Source: Coriobacteriaceae bacterium AM48-5
Lineage (GTDB): Bacteria; Actinomycetota; Coriobacteriia; Coriobacteriales; Coriobacteriaceae
DNA length: 64,000 nt
Reading direction: 5' to 3'
Assembly: GCA_027669525.1 (NCBI GenBank)
Contig: JAQEDJ010000004.1
Location: forward strand, 1-64,000
This document shows, in pieces, positions 57,442 to 64,000 of the stretch. The notes beneath the pieces are model-generated. The model did not search any database. It saw nothing but the letters and a program-made list of their open reading frames with translations, and was not told where the DNA came from. Position 1 is the first letter of the stretch. Every line of letters begins with the position of its first letter. Made by a program: the position numbers and the translations under genes.

Positions 57442-58623
57442 GTGGAAGATCGCGCACTTCAACAGTCAAGAATAATAGAGGTTAATGGAGATTCAAAAGA
57501 TAGACAGATTATTGATGAAGAGCGATGCAAGTTCTTGCGTAAAGTATTTGCTAGCGCACACATTAATATGCTTCTCGGGTCTGGATTCTCTGCCGGCGTC
57601 GTTCCCACTTTAGGCCACCGCGAATCTTGGTTTCAATCTTTCGATGCTCTTATGCGTGATAATCCGACTGATTCTATCTGGCAAACTGCTCGCGGGCTTT
57701 TGCGAGCAGAGTATTTCAAGTCCGTTATGCTTCCACTTGAAGGCAAACAACCAGATTCCTTGCAGGTTGCTTTTATATCTGCGGCTATGCAGCTTGTTGC
57801 TGGCAGGGGTGCTACCATGCTTCCCAAGCGTGTGAACTTTTTTACTACCAATTACGACCCAATGATAGAGTCATCTCTCGAAACGCTTGTTCAGCCTTTT
57901 AACGATGGCTTTACCGGCCGCATGCGTCCCGCGTTCGACACCTCGTCTTTTAGTCGACTTAAGTACGAGCAATCTCTTTTCATGGAATACAGCTCACAAG
58001 TTGCAACTGCCAATGTTTTTAAAGTCCATGGATCACTTACATGGCGCAGGCAAAACGTCAACGCTGGAATCGGCTATTCCAGCGTTGACGATACCCTCAA
58101 GGATTGTCTGATTAATTTCGAAGACTTGATTAGCTCTAAAGCTGTTGAAAAAGTTGGTATTCTTGTGCAGAAAGATTGCGACGACGCTGGAGTAAACAAT
58201 CTTCGCCTACTTGCGTGTTCCCTCAGCGGGGATGACAGTCATATTGTAAATAACTTCGCCAATCAATACGATGCTACATTGTGCATCGTAAATCCCGCCA
58301 AGAAAAAATTTGAAGAGACAGTTCTTGAACAGAGCTACTATGATCTGCTGAGAATTTACGCCAATGAGCTCGACAGAAACAATTCACTTCTCATAGTGTT
58401 TGGTTTTTCTTTTGCGGACGAGCACATTCTTGGGCTCACAAGAAGGGCGATTCGCTCAAACCCTCAACTGATCGTCATCATTTCCTGCTACACCCGTGAA
58501 GATGCAACTGGGTATCAATCATTGTTTCCAAATGCAGATAACGTCTATCTTTTTATTCCTACCGAGGGTGGCGTAATTGGTTTACGAGAGCTTTCCGAGG
58601 TGCTGAAATGCGCGGTGAAGTAA
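57442..58623 (+). CDS. SIR2-domain NADase of a SIR2-HerA (Nezha-type) antiphage module
   Basis: 394 residues. The SIR2 fold is shown by INMLLGSGFSAGVVPTLG (NAD-binding GSG at about residues 46-48), FFTTNYDPMIESSLE, NVFKVHGSLTW with the catalytic-type His near 195, and LLIVFGFSFADEHILGLTRR. SIR2 proteins paired with HerA ATPases are established antiphage NADases that deplete NAD on infection. GTG 57442 is chosen because GAAAGGGG stands 5-6 bases before it; the frame is open further upstream over a terminator. Overlaps herA by 16 bases. A+T-rich, unlike the flanking ugd sequences. Confidence 0.93.
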   Translation: MEDRALQQSRIIEVNGDSKDRQIIDEERCKFLRKVFASAHINMLLGSGFSAGVVPTLGHRESWFQSFDALMRDNPTDSIWQTARGLLRAEYFKSVMLPLEGKQPDSLQVAFISAAMQLVAGRGATMLPKRVNFFTTNYDPMIESSLETLVQPFNDGFTGRMRPAFDTSSFSRLKYEQSLFMEYSSQVATANVFKVHGSLTWRRQNVNAGIGYSSVDDTLKDCLINFEDLISSKAVEKVGILVQKDCDDAGVNNLRLLACSLSGDDSHIVNNFANQYDATLCIVNPAKKKFEETVLEQSYYDLLRIYANELDRNNSLLIVFGFSFADEHILGLTRRAIRSNPQLIVIISCYTREDATGYQSLFPNADNVYLFIPTEGGVIGLRELSEVLKCAVK

Positions 58624-60456
58624 GTGGCGACCTCCTTTTAATTGGAGAGGTTGCTGAAGTCAGAGGGACTAAGGTTAAGATATGCGTCTATAGTCAGGCA
58701 AACGAAGCAAGCATCTTTTACTGCGGGCAGCTCGTGCGTGGCGTATCAGTAGGAGCATACTTGCGTATTTCCTACGGATACGATGATGTAATTGGAGTGA
58801 TAGAAGGCGACTATCAGCAGGAGAGAAGGTCGGCTGATTCTGCAGGTCCCGAAAAGCGGGAGCGCCCGGCGCGTATCTTGAACGTTATGTTGATGTCTCC
58901 GTGTTCGGCAGCTTCACCGCTGGCCGCTTCAAACGCGGAGTTGAAGTCTTACCCCTAGTCCGTTCAAAAGCGTATCTCCTCTCACCCGAACAGCTTGCTT
59001 TTGTAAATTCTCCTAACTTAACTTCTGGAACTGGCTTTAGGGTGGGTACCCTAGCAGGCCATGACGGTATCGATGTCAATCTTTCGTTCAACGCGCTATT
59101 CGCTAGCCACATTGGCATATTCGGTAATACGGGATCAGGAAAGTCAAACACTCTTTGTCGCATATTCACCGACTGTCTAGAAAGGCGCGGCAAGCAGGGC
59201 GTAAGTAAGTTCATGATTATCGATTTCAACGGTGAGTACACTGCTGAAACGGTGCTATGCCCCCACAAGAAGGTCTATCGGCTTAGCACTAAATCTAATG
59301 GTGGAGACAAGATTCCTGTACCTGCAGACTTCTTCTTGGATGTTGACATATGGCAACGCTCGCCAAGGCAACGGAGAAAACGCAGCGTCCGTTTTTGAGG
59401 CGATGCATGCGGAAAGTTGAAGTTATACGTTCCATGCATCATCCAGATTCATATCTAAAAGGAATGGTAAGGAATCTACTTGAGGGCTATTGTGGTCGCG
59501 CCACCGCCTTTAGCGAGCAGCGCGAAGATCTGGTCAGGCTCTTTTCCTTAATTCCAGAGATAAGCGAGGAGGAAATCCAGTCTGCACTTGATTCGGTAGA
59601 GTTGTTCTGTGGTAATGCCGCTCCAATTTTACGTAATGTTTGCAACGGCTCTTATTTGAATAAACCGGAAGACGCCTCTAGCATCTTTGAAGGCCTCCAT
59701 TACGATGCTCTTAACTATGCAGCACTCTCCAGCAGTGTTACTTTGCTGCATGAATTCATCGCGCGCTACAATTTCTTAGAACAAACTCGCTCGGGATCCG
59801 TTTCGCGTGAACATGTTGCGCCGTTGGTTCAGCGTTATTCGGCTGAACTTAGAGAGGCTTCGAAGCTTTACGAACCCAGTAATGACACCTTTGATTCTGA
59901 TGTGGTGGTCGTTTCGCTACTCGACGTTAATCTTGATCAGATAAAGGTTGTACCGCTCGTAATTGCGAAGAGCCTCTATCAGTACCAGAAGAAGCGGGGA
60001 CGATCTAATCAAAACAGCAGCGTTCATCTCATCATGGACGAAGCGCATAATATTTTGTCGTATTCATCCCAGCGCGAAAGTGAGTACTGGCGCGATTACC
60101 GCCTTGAAACATTCGAGGAAATCGTTAAAGAAGGCCGTAAATTTGGCATGTACCTTACTGTTTGCAGCCAAAGACCGGCCGATATATCCCCGACAATTCT
60201 CTCGCAGATGCATAACTATTTTATTCACAGACTTGTAAACGATGACGATCTAAGAGCGATCAATAAAGCTGTTTCGTTCATTGACCATGCAAGTGCAAGC
60301 ATGATACCCGTGCTCCCTCAGGGCTGCTGCGTAGTGAGCGGTACAGCGACTAGTTATCCAGTGCGAGTTCAAGTTGATCCGTTGCCAATCGAAAAACAGC
60401 CTTTGAGTTTTGATAGGGACCTATCGAGTGCGTGGGAGGTGAGTGCTTTTGAGTGA
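58608..60456 (+). CDS. herA: HerA-type hexameric ATPase/translocase of the SIR2-HerA module, two frame breaks
   Basis: FtsK/HerA-class ATPase. An N-terminal HAS-barrel (DLLLIGEVAEVRGTKVKICV) precedes the P-loop ASHIGIFGNTGSGKSNTLC near residue 175, FMIIDFNGEYTAETV, and after breaks near 58888 and 59355 a helical insert (QRPFLRRCMRKVEVIRSMHH). Walker B is SVHLIMDEAHNILS, followed by VKEGRKFGMYLTVCSQRPAD and the arginine-finger region HRLVNDDDLRAINKA. Repaired length is about 616 residues. Start ATG 58608 lies inside the SIR2 gene, showing tight coupling. Confidence 0.93.
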
Positions 60457-61201
60457 TTTCGACAGTGAGGATGAGTTTGCAAATGAGCTTTGCAAACTCA
60501 TCAGGAAGCACCCTGGACTCTGTTATTCGATCCAACTTGAGGACACTCATATTCTGAGGCATATAATTTTCGGCAATCTGGCAGACGATGTGTACCGTGA
60601 TGTTTATACGACTTACAATAATGCGCTTTTCGATTCTCTTCGACTCTTAGTTCGTTATGAAAAATCGTTAAAAGCCTGGTGTGAAATCATAAAGTTAGCT
60701 GAAGACAGAGAAATTCTGGACACGTTGATCATGGACTATGTTTATCCGATTTTCTTGGTTACATGCGACTTGCCTAATGTGTTTAAAGATCAACTTGTTC
60801 GTGGATGTGTCAAACTCGCGTCAGTCTCCACAGGTGATTATTCCTATCTTTCTGACACCCGATTTAACTGGTTTAAAGAGATGAAGGCATCTTGCGCTTA
60901 CAACCCCTTTGGACTTCAACTTATACAGATTGTCGACGACGATTTGTATCATGGCGACGATGCGACTCATTTTCGAGATATTCATGGCAATTGCATGCAC
61001 GACATATCACAAACTTTAGTGGCCGGATCAACGCAAACGGTATCTCCGTACGCCGGCTTATTTCTAAAAACTTACTCTAAATCGTTCAATCTTGAAAATG
61101 AGCTCGAAATTATTGATAGACACAGGCGCCGGATTCAACGTGCATATCTCTTATTTGGTGATTACGCCGATAGCCTAAGCGGCGCTTCTCTTGAATCTTG
61201 A
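60449..61201 (+). CDS. Unrecognised third gene coupled to SIR2-HerA
   Basis: 251 residues, no recognised family, apparently all-helical with no membrane segment. Notable parts: LCKLIRKHPGLCYSIQLEDT, LVRYEKSLKAWCEIIKLAED, HFRDIHGNCMHDISQTLVAG and ELEIIDRHRRRIQRAYLLFG. TTG 60449 lies 9 bases after GGAGG (60435-60439) and inside the end of herA; GTG 60443 is an alternative but too close. Standard SIR2-HerA modules have two genes, so this may be an accessory or immunity-type component. No catalytic motif is evident. Confidence 0.75.
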   Translation: MSDFDSEDEFANELCKLIRKHPGLCYSIQLEDTHILRHIIFGNLADDVYRDVYTTYNNALFDSLRLLVRYEKSLKAWCEIIKLAEDREILDTLIMDYVYPIFLVTCDLPNVFKDQLVRGCVKLASVSTGDYSYLSDTRFNWFKEMKASCAYNPFGLQLIQIVDDDLYHGDDATHFRDIHGNCMHDISQTLVAGSTQTVSPYAGLFLKTYSKSFNLENELEIIDRHRRRIQRAYLLFGDYADSLSGASLES

Positions 61202-61465
61202 AAACTGTAGTTTGATTATTTTAGAGCTTGCTCCTTCTTGGCAAAGCTTTCAAAACCATCCGTAGCGTGATTTAAAGTCTAGTGGACGGCAAGCTGACGA
61301 CGACTCCGCCTTTCATCGATTGGCAAAACGATTTACACCTAATTTTGGGAGTCGATCACAGGCTTTTACCTTGTCCATCGTCTGATCTCGCAACACTAAA
61401 AGCTACTGCTACCAGGTCATTTCCTGGTACAGTTTCCATTGGCTCTTGCGAAGATCGGAACGGTT
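61202..61465. other. 264-base spacer between the defence module and the surface protein
   Basis: No gene supported. TACCAGGTCATTTCCTGGTA at 61409-61429 is a short hairpin (TACCAGG/CCTGGTA) about 40 bases before the next start. Confidence 0.5.
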
Positions 61466-62560
61466 ATGTTTGCCACCGCGTTCCACACTAGCCGACACTA
61501 CATTCTGTTTACTGTCATGGCCTGCCTATGCGTTTTGCTGGGCGGGCCTTTTTATGCCGCGGACGCGGACAGCCTGTTCATTGCGGGTTCCACGTACTAT
61601 GAGCCAGGTGTTTCGGGCCCCGGTTGGGCTTGGATCGATGCCGAACATCTGGAGCTAACCGGCTATGCGGGTGAAGCCATCGGCGCCGACGACGACCTGG
61701 TGGTGACGCTTGTGGGGCAAAACTCCGTGGTCGAGACGCATGCGCCCGATGCGGACATTTCCATGAGCGGTATGGAGGTGTGGGGAAACCTTACGCTTCG
61801 CGGATCCGGCTCGCTCACGGCGTCTGGTTCGCAATGTGGTATCCATGTGGCCCAGGCGCTGGTGGTGGACGGCTGCACGCTCAATGCCATGGCCGATGGT
61901 GCAGGTGTTCTTAACCAGACCGTAGGCGGCATTGCCGCAGGCAGCTTAACCGTACGTGGAGGCGGGCGTGTTGTTGCCGCGGGTACGGGATCCGATGCGG
62001 GCTTGCGCTTTTATGGCGTGCGCTTGCTCGACGAGGGATCTGGAGCTGACACTGCGAGCGAGACGCTTGACGTGGATGCGTCCTGGCTGGATGCAACCGG
62101 TACGGATGCCGGCGTTGTCTGCAATCGCGGATCGCTCGTAGCGGCGCACTTTGTGACGCCCGCAGGCGGGGCCTTTGGCGCTGCCAGCGTGGTAAATGCT
62201 GACAGGGCCGTGGCCACGCATGTGGTGATCGAGCCCGATGGCGCCACCGCCCCGGCAGGGGAGACCGTTACACCCGGCGGCGAGGTGCCGAGGGATGGCA
62301 CGGGCGAGCCTACTGGTGGCGCCGGCCCCTCTGCGGGGCAACCCGGTGCGGGGCCGGCGACGGATCCTGCGGTGAAACCCGCAGCCACGTCGCTCAAGAC
62401 AACGGTCACCAAGACCACAGTCACCAAGACGACCAACCCCAAATCCACTATGGCAACAACACCGGCGCTTCCCAAGACCGGCGACAAACACTGGATCGTC
62501 GCGTCCATGGCACTTTTCCTGCTGGGAACAGTGCTTCTGGGCATCGCATATCGCTGCTGA
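61466..62560 (+). CDS. LPXTG cell-wall-anchored surface protein
   Basis: 364 residues. N-terminal signal peptide (YILFTVMACLCVLLGGPFYA, then AADADS). The body is a beta-solenoid-like or carbohydrate-binding-like series with repeated short motifs LTLRGSGSLTASGSQCG, GSLTVRGGGRVVAAGTG. A Pro/Thr/Gly-rich linker with KTTVTKTTVTKTT leads to the sorting signal LPKTGDKHW near residue 335, a hydrophobic helix and the terminal RC. ATG 61466. Codons return to G/C-ending. Sortase-anchored adhesin is the likely role; ligand unknown. Confidence 0.88.
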   Translation: MFATAFHTSRHYILFTVMACLCVLLGGPFYAADADSLFIAGSTYYEPGVSGPGWAWIDAEHLELTGYAGEAIGADDDLVVTLVGQNSVVETHAPDADISMSGMEVWGNLTLRGSGSLTASGSQCGIHVAQALVVDGCTLNAMADGAGVLNQTVGGIAAGSLTVRGGGRVVAAGTGSDAGLRFYGVRLLDEGSGADTASETLDVDASWLDATGTDAGVVCNRGSLVAAHFVTPAGGAFGAASVVNADRAVATHVVIEPDGATAPAGETVTPGGEVPRDGTGEPTGGAGPSAGQPGAGPATDPAVKPAATSLKTTVTKTTVTKTTNPKSTMATTPALPKTGDKHWIVASMALFLLGTVLLGIAYRC

Positions 62561-62612
62561 TGCGGTGCGACGCACCTGGCTGCGATACAAGAGCTCTGTA
62601 GGAGCTTTAAGG

Positions 62613-62646
62613 GCAACGCTTTCGGCAAGGGAGCGTTGCTTTTTTC
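62613..62646 (+). terminator. Rho-independent terminator of the surface protein gene
   Basis: GCAACGCT / AGCGTTGC stem, 11-base loop, then TTTTTTC. Confidence 0.9.
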
Positions 62647-62762
62647 ATGCATGCAATGTCTAACGTGCAGCCATATGCGTTTCCGCAACAAGGACTATCG
62701 CTTGTGGCAATACGCAAACATATGTTCTATACTTAAAATAGGAGTTGGTGAGGGGCGGTTAT

Positions 62763-62930
62763 ATGAAAGTCAGAAGAGATGACATCGCGAGCAGCGTTGT
62801 TCGTTTGATTAATGAAGCGGGGCGCAACCCCTATCTATTCGTTGGCTCGGGCTTTTTTCGTAGACATATGGCACTGTCGATTAAGACGGCTATGCAGTCG
62901 GCCGGCAGGGTTCGGGTCTTATTGGATTAA
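62763..62930 (+). pseudogene. Truncated 5' end of a second SIR2-type gene
   Basis: A 55-codon reading: KVRRDDIASSVVRLINEAGR, NPYLFVGSGFFRRHM, then unrelated residues and TAA. The first part matches the N-terminus of SIR2-domain defence proteins (NPYLFxGSGFSxR). The rest of the protein is missing. Upstream, TATACT at 62731 and AGGAG at 62741 would allow expression. It is a remnant beside an intact SIR2 module. Confidence 0.6.
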
Positions 62931-62997
62931 TTCAATTCACCTCGTGTTAAATCCACTTCGTTCTTTATACTCAAATGCAAACACTAAGGAGGTAGTC

Positions 62998-63264
62998 ATG
63001 TTTTGGAGCTATGTTCAGCTTGATGATGGCACCCAGTTTGCCTACTCAGAGACAAGAGAAGACGGAACCGTTCGCGTAGCCGTCGAGCGCCCGGTTGACT
63101 TTGGCTTTGACCATGCGGAATGCTTCTTGCCTGCAGTCAAATGGTTCAACGTCGAAGGATTTACTGCTGATGACCTCAATTTCTTGACAGAATTTGTTAG
63201 ATCAAACGCCCCGTTTATCTTCGAGCTCGCCGAACGCCAAAAAGCCGGACCGGCCGTGGCATAA
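62998..63264 (+). CDS. Small unrecognised protein, first gene of a nucleotidyltransferase operon
   Basis: 88 residues starting MFWSYVQLDDGTQFAYSETR, with a beta-rich first half (TVRVAVERPVDFGFDHAECF) and a helical second half ending FELAERQKAGPAVA. No family named with confidence. AAGGAGG at 62986-62992 is a near-perfect ribosome binding site. Its stop shares a base with the next ATG. Possibly a small domain like those found beside DUF4160 genes. Confidence 0.75.
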   Translation: MFWSYVQLDDGTQFAYSETREDGTVRVAVERPVDFGFDHAECFLPAVKWFNVEGFTADDLNFLTEFVRSNAPFIFELAERQKAGPAVA

Positions 63265-63542
63265 TGCCTCGAGTTCTTATTTTCGGGCAGTACGTTCTAT
63301 TCTTTTGGATTGCGGAAAACGGAGAACCAATTCACATCCACGTTGGCGTAAAGAGGGCGGCTGCTAATTCGACTAAGTTTTGGCTGACGAAAGACGTCGG
63401 ATGCAAGCTTGCGAACAACGAGAGCAAGATTCCGGCTAAGGATCTCAGGGATCCTTCAAAACTAATCACCATGAACCATCAATTCATATGTGACAAGTGG
63501 TGCGAAACCTTTGGCGATGATTCACTGACGTTCTACTGTTAA
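63264..63542 (+). CDS. DUF4160-family protein
   Basis: 92 residues. The segments MPRVLIFGQYVLFFWIAENG and EPIHIHVGVKRAAANSTKFW match the DUF4160 pattern (P.i....G..i.iy..EH.PPHiHv), with the HIHV strand preserved. DUF4160 genes usually sit in pairs with a small helix-turn-helix or DUF2442 gene and are suspected toxin-antitoxin-like partners; function is undefined. Coupled to the genes on either side. Confidence 0.82.
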   Translation: MPRVLIFGQYVLFFWIAENGEPIHIHVGVKRAAANSTKFWLTKDVGCKLANNESKIPAKDLRDPSKLITMNHQFICDKWCETFGDDSLTFYC

Positions 63543-63557
63543 ACGCCCAATTGAGAC

Positions 63558-63857
63558 ATGGTTTCACTTGCTGACATATCATCTGCGGCCTCCCGCATGC
63601 TGGTTCAATACGACGTCAGCGAGGCATATTTATTTGGTTCGTTTGCCCGAGGCGAGCAAACACCTGATAGCGATATTGACTTGCGCCTAGTCTGCGGCAA
63701 CACCATGACGTTCGGCACGCTTTACGAACTCTCCCATGAGCTCGAGAAGGAGCTTGGGCGAAAGGTTGATATCGTCACCAACCCACCAGAGCACATGCGC
63801 CCGGCCTTCCGCAAAAGCATCGAACAGGATGAGGTGCGCATCTATGAAGTGCTGTAG
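63558..63857 (+). CDS. MNT-type nucleotidyltransferase (MntA-like)
   Basis: 99 residues of the small nucleotidyltransferase superfamily: AYLFGSFARGEQTPDSDIDLRL holds the GSFARGE loop and the two metal Asp in DSDIDL; ELEKELGRKVDIVTNP supplies the third acid. Such proteins act as antitoxins that AMPylate HEPN toxins (MntA-HepT), but no HEPN gene follows inside the window; the next 143 bases show no gene. Starts 15 bases after the DUF4160 gene. Confidence 0.9.
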   Translation: MVSLADISSAASRMLVQYDVSEAYLFGSFARGEQTPDSDIDLRLVCGNTMTFGTLYELSHELEKELGRKVDIVTNPPEHMRPAFRKSIEQDEVRIYEVL

Positions 63858-64000
63858 CAGGCTGAGGCGTTAGTGTGCTCCGGCGTTATCAGCAAGTCTT
63901 AATTTTGCCGCATACTTCCGGGCTCGGCGAGTCTTAGAAGCCAGTATTGAACTCAAACTCGGTTTCATTCACCCTCTTGCTCTTTGAATACAGGTATCGC

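Noticed and set aside
62938..63000. Longer start for the 88-residue gene at 62812
   Set aside because: The extension overlaps the SIR2 remnant and lacks a ribosome binding site; AAGGAGG stands right before ATG 62998.
63858..64000. Start of a HEPN partner gene after the nucleotidyltransferase
   Set aside because: No open frame with a start and ribosome binding site is visible in the last 143 bases.

Overview
The window reads as a high-G+C Gram-positive chromosome, most likely a gut Coriobacteriia member close to Collinsella. This is inferred from gene content and style: a two-subunit GlgC/GlgD glycogen locus, sortase-type LPXTG surface protein, frequent GTG/TTG starts, a LoaP-led exopolysaccharide locus, and long intergenic palindromes. 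No 16S gene or other taxonomic marker is present, so the name is an inference.

Layout. (1) 1-5465: a very G+C-rich cobalamin block on the + strand (cbiB, cobD, cobQ, cobA, cbiC, cbiJ), tightly overlapped and followed by an IS21-type transposase remnant. It looks compositionally different from what follows. (2) 5709-22275: housekeeping genes. On the - strand are a MacAB-like ABC exporter, an L,D-transpeptidase, L-serine dehydratase and metK; on the + strand are gltX, priA, def, fmt and rsmB; a small zinc-ribbon protein follows on the - strand. Several gaps hold long perfect palindromes. (3) 22364-35466: a complete glycogen/maltodextrin locus on the - strand (glgB, glgP, glgC, glgD, glgA and a GH13-GH77 fusion). 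GlgA and GlgB carry histone-H1-like Lys/Ala/Thr tails, and both ends of the block have the same LacI-type operator-like motif. (4) 35798-38655: a HAD phosphatase, thiamin pyrophosphokinase, an unusual two-gene cassette with a HEPN-like RxxxxH motif, and tRNA-Ala(GGC). (5) 39375-55724: an exopolysaccharide locus: LoaP antiterminator, PglF/PglE/PglC-like priming genes, glycosyltransferases, two ATP-grasp proteins, EpsG-like polymerase, flippase, acetyltransferase, UDP-sugar epimerase and UDP-glucose dehydrogenase. Base composition drops strongly in the middle and rises again in the sugar-nucleotide genes. (6) 55725-63857: accessory DNA: a broken gene between two copies of the ugd 3' end, a SIR2-HerA antiphage module with a coupled third gene, an LPXTG protein, a truncated second SIR2-type gene, and a small nucleotidyltransferase/DUF4160 operon.

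About thirty single-base frame breaks interrupt otherwise conserved genes, concentrated in the G+C-rich parts and absent from the first nine genes of the A+T-richer polysaccharide run. I treat most as sequencing errors rather than true pseudogenes, and annotate each broken gene as one locus with the break positions given.
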